In this document: one piece after another, positions 51,770 through 59,656 of the stretch
Numbering within the stretch: position 1 is the stretch's first letter
Layout: every line of letters begins with the position of its first letter
DNA from: Falsihalocynthiibacter sp042445055
GTDB lineage: Bacteria > Pseudomonadota > Alphaproteobacteria > Rhodobacterales > Rhodobacteraceae
Direction: 5' to 3'
DNA: 64,000 nt
Assembly (NCBI RefSeq): GCF_042445055.1
Contig: NZ_CP170339.1
Span: 434,001-498,000 of the forward strand
Notes under the pieces: model-generated
What the model was told of the DNA's origin: nothing
The model's input: only the letters and a program-made list of their open reading frames with translations
Database searches by the model: none
Position numbers and translations under genes: made by a program

Positions 51770-52234
51770 TTAGCGAATTTCAAAAATGCCTTCGATCTCG
51801 ACAGCAACTCCGAATGGAAGCGCGTTTGCCGAAACCGCGGAGCGTGCGTGGCGTCCTGCGTCGCCCAAAACCTCAACCAAGAAATCGGACGCGCCATTAA
51901 TCACAGCGGGTTGTTGTCCAAAATCGCTGGTCGAGTTTACAAAACCCACCAGTTTCACGACGCGTACCAAACGATCAAGGTCGCCACCACAGGCGGCCTT
52001 TACTTGCGCCAATAGAGAAATAGCGCATGATTTCGCACAGGCGGCACCTTCCTCGACGCTGATGTTCTCTCCGAGCTTGCCGATAACCAACTCGCCGTCT
52101 TTCATCGCGATCTGGCCAGATACATAGAGCGTATCGCCTGTCCGAACGCTCGGAACATAGTTGGCCGCGGGTGCGGGTGCATCAGGAAGTGTGATGCCGA
52201 GTTCTGCGAGTTTGCTTTCGAAAATACCGCTCAT
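51770..52234 (-). CDS. RidA-family (YjgF) protein
   Basis: A 154-aa RidA-type protein. Features are SGQIAMKDGELVIGKLGENI, AAVKAACGGDLDRL-like helix (AQVKAACGGDLDRLVRVVKL) and the C-terminal GDAGRHARSAVSANALPFGV with an Arg that contacts imine/enamine substrates in RidA. This is the longer subgroup (with an N-terminal LGITLPDAPAPAANYVP extension). Deaminates reactive imines or a related role. AAAGGAC precedes the ATG. First gene of ridA-GDPD. Confidence 0.92.
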   Translation of the reverse strand: MSGIFESKLAELGITLPDAPAPAANYVPSVRTGDTLYVSGQIAMKDGELVIGKLGENISVEEGAACAKSCAISLLAQVKAACGGDLDRLVRVVKLVGFVNSTSDFGQQPAVINGASDFLVEVLGDAGRHARSAVSANALPFGVAVEIEGIFEIR

Positions 52235-52300
52235 GAGACAGTCCTTTAGATTAAGTTCGGGCGGACGGTAGCGGGGATACTGACAAAGGAAAAGACCGGA

Positions 52301-53560
52301 TTAGGATTCGCGCATCGCCTTGTTGAAATAATCCGCAACGGGCTGGATGAGGAACGAAAGAGGTGCGCGCTCTGAGGATGTCAGGAATGCTTGGACCGGC
52401 ATACCGGGCCTCATTAATCCGTTGGTCGAGATATACTTCACAATGTCGGCAGAGAGTATGATCGAACCGCGATAGTAACCCTGCCCCGTTGCTTTGTCCC
52501 GCATAAGGTCTGGCGATATATCGCTAAGAATCCCGCTAAGACTGGCGGGGCTGTCAAAGTACGGCAGGCGTAGTACCGCCCGTGCGCCAGTGTGAACCTG
52601 CGCGATGTCAGTTGGTTTGATCCGAACGGTAATTGAGAGCGGAGCGTCTTTACCAACGATATACATCAGTGGGCTAGCAGGGTTGATGATCGCATTTTTT
52701 AACGGAGTTTGCAGCGCAAAGACCGTACCCGATGTCGGTGCGCGAATAATTAACTCTTCTAAGTTTCTGTTCAGCGTGGCGAGCTCTTCGACAAGTTTGC
52801 GTTCCAATTGGAATAGGTCCGGTAGCTGACGGGCTGCCTCCTCTCTTCGCGCGATTTTGAGGGTTTCAATCGAAAGCTCCAGACTCTCTAGGCGTGTATT
52901 GGCCTCCGCTTCCATAGCAATTAGCTCGTTTAGGCGCCCCTGAAGGGCGACCTCTTCGCGCAGAATTGAAAGGATGCGCGCGGCACTTGCGAGCCCCTTG
53001 TCGCGCAAGGTGGTCTGCGCTTTCATCTCTTTTTGAATTAGGGAGAGTTGATTGGCGGTTGATGTTTGCTGTGCTGCAATGCCGCTTAGCTGATCTTTAA
53101 CTTGTTGCTTTTTCTTGTTTATTTGTTGAAGAGCCGCCGCGTGTTGAATGCGTCGCGTCTCAAAGAGTTGGGTTTGAATTCGCGCGATGGTGCTCTTCGC
53201 GAGCGTGTCATCGGCAAGGTTAATCGTTGCGGCCCCACTCTCTTCGGCTAGAAGGCGCGCGATTGATGTGCGGGTGACCTGAAGGCGGGAATTAACGATG
53301 TCACGTTCAGAGATGAGAGTTCTGGCTTCCAATGTGACTAACGGCTGCCCCTGTTGGACAGGGGCACCCTCTTTTATGTGTAGATGCTCTATTTTGCCAC
53401 CTGTCGGGTGTTGTACGATTTGGTGTGCTTCGTCGAACTCTACCTGACCCTGAACGATGATCGCGCTGGTAATGCGCGTTTGTGTGCCCCAGATGAAACC
53501 GGTGAACACGAGCATGAGAACAGTAAGTCCGCCGAGCAGGGTATAGCGCGTAGGGCCCAT
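52301..53560 (-). CDS. HlyD-family type I secretion membrane-fusion protein
   Basis: A 419-aa periplasmic adaptor for type I secretion. One N-terminal membrane segment (about 5-24) is followed by a lipoyl half-domain (GGKIEHLHIKEGAPVQQGQP), a long coiled-coil (about 90-260: QQINKKKQQVKDQLSGIAAQ, LNELIAMEAEANTRLESLEL), the second lipoyl half and a beta-barrel (RIKPTDIAQVHTGARAVLRL). The end is PRMPVQAFLTSSERAPLSFL-like, as in PrtE. Start is ATG at 53560 (TGATG overlap with the ABC gene stop) or a TTG at 53563. The TolC partner and the exported protein are not in the window. Confidence 0.93.
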   Translation of the reverse strand: MGPTRYTLLGGLTVLMLVFTGFIWGTQTRITSAIIVQGQVEFDEAHQIVQHPTGGKIEHLHIKEGAPVQQGQPLVTLEARTLISERDIVNSRLQVTRTSIARLLAEESGAATINLADDTLAKSTIARIQTQLFETRRIQHAAALQQINKKKQQVKDQLSGIAAQQTSTANQLSLIQKEMKAQTTLRDKGLASAARILSILREEVALQGRLNELIAMEAEANTRLESLELSIETLKIARREEAARQLPDLFQLERKLVEELATLNRNLEELIIRAPTSGTVFALQTPLKNAIINPASPLMYIVGKDAPLSITVRIKPTDIAQVHTGARAVLRLPYFDSPASLSGILSDISPDLMRDKATGQGYYRGSIILSADIVKYISTNGLMRPGMPVQAFLTSSERAPLSFLIQPVADYFNKAMRES

Positions 53561-55254
53561 CAAGCGGCATCCTTTCGGATTTGGCTTATTAAGTTGTGCA
53601 GCACTTCGTCCTTGGGGCCGAGCGCGGTCATGCGTCCTTGGTCAAGGGCAAGTAACGTGTCGCACTCGCTGAGCGCCGCAGGTCGATGGGCGATGACGAT
53701 AACGGCGGCTCCTAGATGCTTGGCGCGACGGATGGCGGAGTTCAGCGCTACGGTGCCATCGTGGTCGAGGTTCGCATTCGGTTCATCCAGTACCAGTATC
53801 GGTGGACGCTGATAAAATGCGCGGGCCAAGGCAACTCGCTGCACTTCGCCGCCCGAGAGGTTGCCTGTGCCAACCTGCGTATTGTATCCCTCGGGCAGCG
53901 AGAGAATAAGGGCATGGGCGCCAGCGGCTTGGGCAGCTTGAATGATATCTTCGTCCTTATATTCCGGCGCCATGCGTGCAATGTTTTCGGCGATTGTGCC
54001 GCTAAATAGACGGGCCTTTTGCGGGAGGTAGCCGATATGTTTTTCGATGTCGCCGTATTGTTCAAGCGCCGCCCCAGCAAGGCGAATTTGGCCATGAAGG
54101 GGTTTCCACGTACCGATAATGGCCTTGGCGAGTGTGGATTTCCCAGCGCCTGAGGGCCCGATTATACCCATCGCTTGGCCTGATTTGATTGAAAAGCTGA
54201 TGTTTCTTAGGGTCGGTTGATGATGTCCTGGTGGTGATACCGCTAGGTTGTCCACGCCAAGATGTGCGATCGGTGCTGGCAATTCAGTCAAGACTTGCTG
54301 CGGGGGGCATGCTGCTAGAAGTTCCGCGAGGGAGCGCCATCCAGCTCTGGCGCGCTGGGCTTGTGGCCACCCGCCGATCACCTGCTCTAGCGGATGAAGG
54401 GCGCGCCCGAGCAGGATTGAACTGGCGATCATAGCACCAGCCGATAGCTGGTTTGAGATAACTAAGAGTGCTCCGAGCGCGAGCATCGCGGATTGTAGGA
54501 ACTGCCGAAATGTTCTGGCACTGACCGCAATCGAACCAGTGCGTTTTTGGAGCACCTCCAATTGATCCTGTGCAAGGTCGCGCTGGGCCATCCATCGCTC
54601 TGCGACCTGATGATGAAGCTGTTGCCCCTCACGCCCCTCATTTCGCCAGTCGGCAAATTGTTGTGCCGCCTTCTGCGCCTCGGAGCTCGCGGAGGTTGCG
54701 ATTGACTTGGTTCCGGACTGATTCACAAGCGCGAGCAGGATGAGGATAGATGCGCCCACAAGCGCCATTCCGCCAAGCAACGGATGAAATGCAAAAACCA
54801 GCAGCAGAAAAAATGGCGTCCATGGGATATCAAATAAGGCCGTGACAGTATTGGAGGAGAGGAAGGATTGCACCGCATCCAGATCATCAATAGCGGTTTC
54901 CGCCTTCTGGTTCTGGACAGATGATTTCGGGGGCTTCAGAGCCGAAGAAAAAACCCGCTTACTCATCGTTTTCTGAAAATTTGCACCTGCCCATGCCATA
55001 ATCCGCCCGCGGGCGTAATCCAGTAGGCCCATGCAAACAAACAGAAACGTTGCGATAAGTGATAGCGCGACGAGCGTTTCCTGTGACTGGCTGGTAAGGA
55101 CGCGATCATACACCTGCAGCATGAATATCGGGCCTGTCAGCATGAGAAGATTAACAAAGAAACTGAACACTGCGACCGCCCACATTACAGGGCGATTTGC
55201 GCGAAGTGCCGCACTTAGTTCATGTTTTCCAGCGCATGTTATGGCTTTGGTCAT
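53560..55254 (-). CDS. PrtD-family type I secretion ABC transporter (permease-ATPase)
   Basis: A 564-aa fused membrane/ATPase exporter. Six membrane segments (about 25-310) are followed by an ATP-binding domain with Walker A (IGPSGAGKSTLAKAIIG), signature (VGTGNLSGGEVQRVALARAF) and Walker B (PPILVLDEPNANLDHDG), then the His of AAVIVIAHRPAALSECD. No N-terminal C39 peptidase domain, so substrates should carry an uncleaved C-terminal signal, as for RTX proteins and proteases. Coupled to the HlyD gene. Type I secretion is widespread in Roseobacters. Confidence 0.94.
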   Translation of the reverse strand: MTKAITCAGKHELSAALRANRPVMWAVAVFSFFVNLLMLTGPIFMLQVYDRVLTSQSQETLVALSLIATFLFVCMGLLDYARGRIMAWAGANFQKTMSKRVFSSALKPPKSSVQNQKAETAIDDLDAVQSFLSSNTVTALFDIPWTPFFLLLVFAFHPLLGGMALVGASILILLALVNQSGTKSIATSASSEAQKAAQQFADWRNEGREGQQLHHQVAERWMAQRDLAQDQLEVLQKRTGSIAVSARTFRQFLQSAMLALGALLVISNQLSAGAMIASSILLGRALHPLEQVIGGWPQAQRARAGWRSLAELLAACPPQQVLTELPAPIAHLGVDNLAVSPPGHHQPTLRNISFSIKSGQAMGIIGPSGAGKSTLAKAIIGTWKPLHGQIRLAGAALEQYGDIEKHIGYLPQKARLFSGTIAENIARMAPEYKDEDIIQAAQAAGAHALILSLPEGYNTQVGTGNLSGGEVQRVALARAFYQRPPILVLDEPNANLDHDGTVALNSAIRRAKHLGAAVIVIAHRPAALSECDTLLALDQGRMTALGPKDEVLHNLISQIRKDAA

Positions 55255-55412
55255 CTCTTTTCACATCTCAGTATTTGCCTGTTGCAGTTGCAATTCGACA
55301 AGGTGCATTGTACCCCGAAAGCCTCACCATAGTGGGCGATCAACGGTGGTTGGACGTCTGTGGTGATGTTATTAATTGGATTAGAAGTACAAATAACTCG
55401 TTGAGAGATGTC

Positions 55413-56225
55413 GTGTTTTTACCAAAGATTTTAAATATTCGCCGATGCCTGCTTTTGGTCTCTGTATTGTCTGTCGCGGCATGTGCGCATCCAGAGCGCA
55501 CTGGCGAGATTTACGACCCCTATGAGGCGGGTAACCGCGTTCGACATGAGCGGACCAAGAGCTCGGATCAAAGTATCCTCGGTCCGATGGCCAACAGCTA
55601 TGGGCAAGTGCCGCAAGAGGTCCGTTCTGTTGTTACAAACTTCTCGGATAACCTTGCGCTTGTTCCGATGGTTGCAAACGGTGTCCTGCAGCTCGATTTA
55701 GGGAGCGTTGCCCAGAACGGTACGCGCTTGCTTATTAATACGACCTTCGGGCTGGGTGGTCTGCTTGATTTGGCTTCGGATATGGCGATCTATGAGGACA
55801 GCACCGGATTTGGCGAGACACTCTCTGTTTGGGGCTTCGGTGAGGGGGCCTATCTTGAGGCGCCGTTATTCGGGCCGACAACGCAGCGGGATGCGGTTGG
55901 ATCGACCGTGGATTTCGCGACCAATCCGATGTTCTATATCGATGGTGGCCGTTATGCGGCGGTTGGTTTGTTGGCGCTGTTGGGGGCCAAGTTGGATAAA
56001 CGCTTCCGGTATTCCAGTTCGGTAGATCAACTCTTTCAGGAAAGCGCGGACAGCTATGCCCAGACGCGTATGATCTATCTACAGAACCGCCGCTTTGAAC
56101 TTGGGCAGGAAATTGCCCCGAGCGAAGATGGTTGTTCAAATGGCTATGCAGACCCATATGATGACCCATATGCTGATCCATACGCCGATCCGACAGACTC
56201 GACTGAGTCTTGTGATACAGAATAA
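55413..56225 (+). CDS. mlaA: MlaA (VacJ) outer-membrane phospholipid lipoprotein
   Basis: MlaA removes misplaced phospholipids from the outer leaflet of the outer membrane. The 270-aa lipoprotein has a signal peptide ending at lipobox Cys24 (LVSVLSVAACAHPE), the family opening IYDPYEAGNRVRHE, VTNFSDNLALVPMVANGVLQ and FGPTTQRDAVGSTVDFATNP. The start is GTG at 55413 (GAGAGA just upstream), the only one that gives a proper signal peptide. The C-terminus has an unusual acidic DPYA repeat (residues 246-261). mlaC follows after 15 nt, but MlaFEDB genes are not here. Confidence 0.92.
   Translation: MFLPKILNIRRCLLLVSVLSVAACAHPERTGEIYDPYEAGNRVRHERTKSSDQSILGPMANSYGQVPQEVRSVVTNFSDNLALVPMVANGVLQLDLGSVAQNGTRLLINTTFGLGGLLDLASDMAIYEDSTGFGETLSVWGFGEGAYLEAPLFGPTTQRDAVGSTVDFATNPMFYIDGGRYAAVGLLALLGAKLDKRFRYSSSVDQLFQESADSYAQTRMIYLQNRRFELGQEIAPSEDGCSNGYADPYDDPYADPYADPTDSTESCDTE
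56148..56195 (+). repeat. Four tandem 12-nt repeats encoding A/D-D-P-Y
   Basis: Four imperfect copies of a 12-nt unit encode ADPY, DDPY, ADPY, ADPT in the tail of MlaA. Third-position changes between copies (CCATAT, CCATAC, CCGACA) show the array is not brand new. Confidence 0.8.
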
Positions 56226-56240
56226 GAGGTTATCAATTCT

Positions 56241-56846
56241 ATGACTCATGCCGTAACGCGACGCACACTTTTAGGCGGTATTTCCGCCGCAAGTCTCTGG
56301 CTGGCAACTGCGCCCGCATCCTTCGCGCTTTCGGTTGAGAAATCGACAACCCTGGTCACGGCCCTTGTGGCCGACATCAATAGGGTCATCGAGTCCGGCA
56401 AATCAGAGCGCGCGATGTATGGGGATTTTCAACGTATCTTTGCGACCTATGCAGATGTGCCCACGATTGCGCGATATGCGCTTGGTGTAGAGGCGAGAAG
56501 TGCTTCTCCTGCGCAGCTGAAGCAATTCACCGCAGCGTTCGAGACATATATTGCACGGAAATACGGAAGCCAGTTCCGTCAGTTCATCGGTGGCCGCATT
56601 GAGGTCGATAGCGCCAAGCAGGTCAAAAGCTTCATCGAAGTTAAGACAACGGCGCATATGCGTGGTGAAGCACCGTTTGAGGTAAAGTTCCTTGTTTCCG
56701 ACAAGTCGGGCAAGCACCTGTTCTTCAATATGTTCGTCGAGGGCATCAATATGCTCCTCACGGAGCGCACCGAGATTGGTTCTATGATTGATGCCAATCG
56801 TGGCGACCTCAACAAAACAATCGCTCAGTTGAAGTCACTAAGTTAA
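56241..56846 (+). CDS. mlaC: MlaC-family periplasmic phospholipid-binding protein
   Basis: MlaC ferries phospholipid between MlaA and the inner-membrane Mla transporter. The 201-aa protein has a Tat-like or Sec signal (VTRRTLLGGISAASLWLATA) with a twin Arg (T-R-R-T), then the Ttg2-type domain: GDFQRIFATYADVPTIARYA, AFETYIARKYGSQFRQFIGG, and FLVSDKSGKHLFFNMFVEGI NMLLTERTEIG as family segments. It follows mlaA. It converges on the PBP1A gene with a 4-nt overlap. Confidence 0.9.
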   Translation: MTHAVTRRTLLGGISAASLWLATAPASFALSVEKSTTLVTALVADINRVIESGKSERAMYGDFQRIFATYADVPTIARYALGVEARSASPAQLKQFTAAFETYIARKYGSQFRQFIGGRIEVDSAKQVKSFIEVKTTAHMRGEAPFEVKFLVSDKSGKHLFFNMFVEGINMLLTERTEIGSMIDANRGDLNKTIAQLKSLS

Positions 56847-59023
56847 TTGCCGCCGAATATCTGATTTAGCAGATTGTCGATCTTGCTCGCGCCGCGCTCT
56901 AGCGGGTTCGTTGGCTGTTGGCGCGTTCTCTGTTCGACGTAGGGCTGTGGTGCCTGCCCCTGAATCATTGGAAGCGGCGATACAGGCAGGCCTTCATGAA
57001 CACGTAGCATTGTCTCCTGCCAGATTTCGGCTGGGAGACCGCCCCCCGTGACACCGGAAAGGGGCTTGTTGTCGTCATAGCCCATCCAGACACCGGCGAC
57101 ATAATCCGCCGTAAAGCCGATAAACCATGCGTCGCGTGCGGCCTGTGTAGTGCCCGTTTTGCCAGCGGCTTCGCGTCCTTCAAGTCGGGCGCGTGTTCCG
57201 GTTCCGGATGCGACGACTTGGTTCATCATAAAGATAAGCTGTTCAGCCGCTGCCTTGGTAATGACGCGTTCGCCCATACCGCCATCCTGTCCGATCAGCG
57301 GCTCGACATCGCCCTGTAGGCGCAATTCTGACAGTCCGTATGGCGTTACGCTGCGCCCACCGTTCAGGATGCCCGCATAGGCGCCTGTCATCTCGAGAAG
57401 CGTGCTCTCGGAGGCACCAAGCGCGAGCGCAGGACCTGCGGCGAGGTCGCTTTGAATGCCGAACATCTCGGCGACTGTACGAACGTTTTCGCGGCCAACG
57501 CTTTCAGAAATCCGAACTGCTGGAATGTTGAGCGAGCGTTTAAGCGCTTCGGTCAATGTGACGCGACCACGGAACTTGTGGTCATAGTTGTCTGGCGACC
57601 ATGGCCCCGATCCCGGAATGTTAATCGTAAGGGGGGCGTCATTCACATAGTCGTTGTAGGAATACCCCAGATCAAGCGCTGCCGCGTAGACAAATGGCTT
57701 GAACGCCGAACCTGTTTGGCGTGACGCTTGAGTGGCGCGGTTGAACGCACCGTTTACGGTTGTGTCGCGGCCACCAACCATTGCGCGAACTGCGCCATCA
57801 GCGGACATCACAACAATTGCGGCCTCTGCTTCGGACCCTTCTTTGACCTTAGTATCAAAGATGTGCTTCAGGGCTGCTTCGGCAGCGCGCTGGATGCGTT
57901 GATCAAGCGTCGACTGAATAATGACGTCCTCAGTTGTGTCCCGCGTTAGGAAGCTCGGCCCCTCGGACATAACCCAATCGGCAAAATACCCACCAGCGCG
58001 CGCCTTGGCCGCGTCGGAAAGCGTCGCGGGATTCGCACGAGCATTGGCGGCCTGCGCGCTTGTGAGTAGGCCCTGATCTTCCATGAGTTTCAGAACCGTA
58101 AGCGCGCGGTCCTGACTGCGTTTGAGGTTGTTTGTCGGAGCATAACGAGTCGGCGCCTTGAGAAGCCCTGCGAGCATCGCTGCCTGTGCAGGGGAGACCT
58201 CATTCGCCGAAATGTTAAAGTAGCGTTGGCTTGCCGCTTCAAAACCGCGCGCACCTGCGCCAAGGAATGCACGATTCAGGTAAACCGTAAGGATTTCATT
58301 CTTCGAGAACTTAAGCTCAAGCGCCATCGCATACAGCGCCTCTTTACCTTTACGAACGAGCGAACCACGGCGGCAATCGGCCTCGTATTCGCGCTCGGTC
58401 ATCTTCTTAGGGTCGTGCGGCACACCAAGACAGAGCAGCTTGGCGGTTTGTTGAGTGATGGTCGAACCGCCGTTGCCGGAAAGTGCCCCTCGGCCTTCGC
58501 TCAGGTTGATTTTGATCGCACTCGCAATACCACGTGGCGAAACGCCCAGATGCCGATAAAAGCGTCGGTCCTCAGTAGCGATCACCGCATTTTTGAGGTG
58601 CGGCGAAACGGTTTCGGTCGTAATCATTCCGCCGAATTGGTCACCACGCCATGCGAATACCTTGCCGTCACGATCTAGAAGCGTCACCGATCCGCGCGTG
58701 CGGCCATCAACGAGCTTCTCCAGATCGGGAAGAGTCGAATAATAGAACAGCACACCCAGCCCTACCAGCACGGCACCAATCGCACCAATACGCCAAGTGA
58801 AGCCCCAGAATACGCGGCCAATCCAACGGAACAGGCGGCTAATGGGGTTGCGTTTAACGGCTGCCTTACGGGGAGGTCTACGCTTGCTCGCCGCTTTTTG
58901 AGGGCGTTTGGGCGCGGGTTTGCGCTTGGCGGTTTTAGTGGCCGCCTTCTTTGGTGCGCTCTTCTTTGCGCCATAACGTTTTTCTGCCACCAACTTGGGG
59001 CGCTTGGAACCTGAACCGCTCAT
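56843..59023 (-). CDS. Class A penicillin-binding protein (PBP1A family)
   Basis: A bifunctional peptidoglycan polymerase-crosslinker of 726 aa. Order: a very basic cytoplasmic tail (about 1-66) rich in Lys/Ala/Pro/Arg, one membrane segment (about 67-93), a GT51 glycosyltransferase domain (TEDRRFYRHLGVSPRGIASA, GGSTITQQTAKLLCLGVPHD) and a transpeptidase with S439-x-x-K442 (RQTGSAFKPFVYAAAL) and KTG (AGKTGTTQAARDAWFIGFTA). SxN is in RSLNIPAVRISESVG. The tail resembles histone H1-like repeats and is much more basic than is usual. Ends in a charged QP-rich stretch. Confidence 0.93.
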   Translation of the reverse strand: MSGSGSKRPKLVAEKRYGAKKSAPKKAATKTAKRKPAPKRPQKAASKRRPPRKAAVKRNPISRLFRWIGRVFWGFTWRIGAIGAVLVGLGVLFYYSTLPDLEKLVDGRTRGSVTLLDRDGKVFAWRGDQFGGMITTETVSPHLKNAVIATEDRRFYRHLGVSPRGIASAIKINLSEGRGALSGNGGSTITQQTAKLLCLGVPHDPKKMTEREYEADCRRGSLVRKGKEALYAMALELKFSKNEILTVYLNRAFLGAGARGFEAASQRYFNISANEVSPAQAAMLAGLLKAPTRYAPTNNLKRSQDRALTVLKLMEDQGLLTSAQAANARANPATLSDAAKARAGGYFADWVMSEGPSFLTRDTTEDVIIQSTLDQRIQRAAEAALKHIFDTKVKEGSEAEAAIVVMSADGAVRAMVGGRDTTVNGAFNRATQASRQTGSAFKPFVYAAALDLGYSYNDYVNDAPLTINIPGSGPWSPDNYDHKFRGRVTLTEALKRSLNIPAVRISESVGRENVRTVAEMFGIQSDLAAGPALALGASESTLLEMTGAYAGILNGGRSVTPYGLSELRLQGDVEPLIGQDGGMGERVITKAAAEQLIFMMNQVVASGTGTRARLEGREAAGKTGTTQAARDAWFIGFTADYVAGVWMGYDDNKPLSGVTGGGLPAEIWQETMLRVHEGLPVSPLPMIQGQAPQPYVEQRTRQQPTNPLERGASKIDNLLNQIFGGN

Positions 59024-59135
59024 TTGTCACTCTTTTGGTGCTTTGTTTATCCTAACTTATCGCGTCCAGATCAGATTGTAACGGGCATCTTGTCCGCGAT
59101 TCGCATTTACATTTTGCGTAAAATTTAATCACAAC

Positions 59136-59160
59136 GCACAATTTGTGCATTTTTTGTGCA
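59136..59160. promoter_or_regulatory. Palindromic GCACAA/TTGTGC sites upstream of glnK
   Basis: GCACAA-T-TTGTGC (59136-59148) is a perfect 6-bp-arm palindrome and a further TTGTGC begins at 59154, 11 nt (one helical turn) after the preceding half-site. It lies about 130 nt before glnK. Spaced TGCAC-type half-sites are typical of nitrogen-regulator NtrC enhancers, but the match is partial. Confidence 0.35.
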
Positions 59161-59290
59161 GTTACCCAGTGATCTGAGCGTGGATTGCCCGCTGATTCCT
59201 TGATCCGCTTACTATCTAGGCGCCTTTTGTTTCCACGGAAGCGCAGACCTTTGGCACGTGCTTGGGGTCTGATGATCGAAGGGGAACGAA

Positions 59291-59629
59291 GTGAAACTGA
59301 TTATCGCAGCAATCAAACCGTTCAAGCTCGAAGAAGTGCGCGAAGCACTCACCGCGATTGGTGTTCGGGGCATGATGGTTACTGAAATCAAAGGGTTCGG
59401 CTCGCAATCTGGCCATACCGAAATCTACCGTGGCGCAGAATATGCGGTGAATTTCGTACCAAAAGTAAAATTGGAAATCGCTGTTTCGGCCGCAATGGCA
59501 GACCAAGTGGTTGAAACAATTCAGAAAACAGCCAAAACCGACAAGATCGGCGACGGCAAGATTTTCGTTCTGGACGTTGCCCAAGCGGTGCGCGTTCGGA
59601 CTGGCGAAACCAACGAAGACGCGCTGTAG
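59291..59629 (+). CDS. glnK: P-II nitrogen regulatory protein GlnK
   Basis: A 112-aa PII signal protein that binds ATP/ADP and 2-oxoglutarate and blocks AmtB when nitrogen is plentiful. Motifs: IIAAIKPFKLEEVREALTAI, GVRGMMVTEIKGFGSQSGHT, the T-loop with uridylylation site Tyr51 (EIYRGAEYAVNF), and KIGDGKIFVLDVAQAVRVRT with GE. Start is GTG with GAAGGGGAACGAA before it. amtB follows after 27 nt in the standard operon. Confidence 0.97.
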   Translation: MKLIIAAIKPFKLEEVREALTAIGVRGMMVTEIKGFGSQSGHTEIYRGAEYAVNFVPKVKLEIAVSAAMADQVVETIQKTAKTDKIGDGKIFVLDVAQAVRVRTGETNEDAL

Positions 59630-59656
59630 ACGCGGGATTCGACAAAGGACAATATC

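Noticed and set aside
55197..55412. Longer N-terminus for MlaA
   Set aside because: It would overlap the ABC transporter start and destroy the lipoprotein signal peptide; the GTG at 55413 gives a proper one.
59252..59267. Sigma-54-like TGGCACG-N3-TTGG element before glnK
   Set aside because: The spacing between the GG and the -12 GC is off by one and the -12 GC is missing, so it does not fit the consensus.
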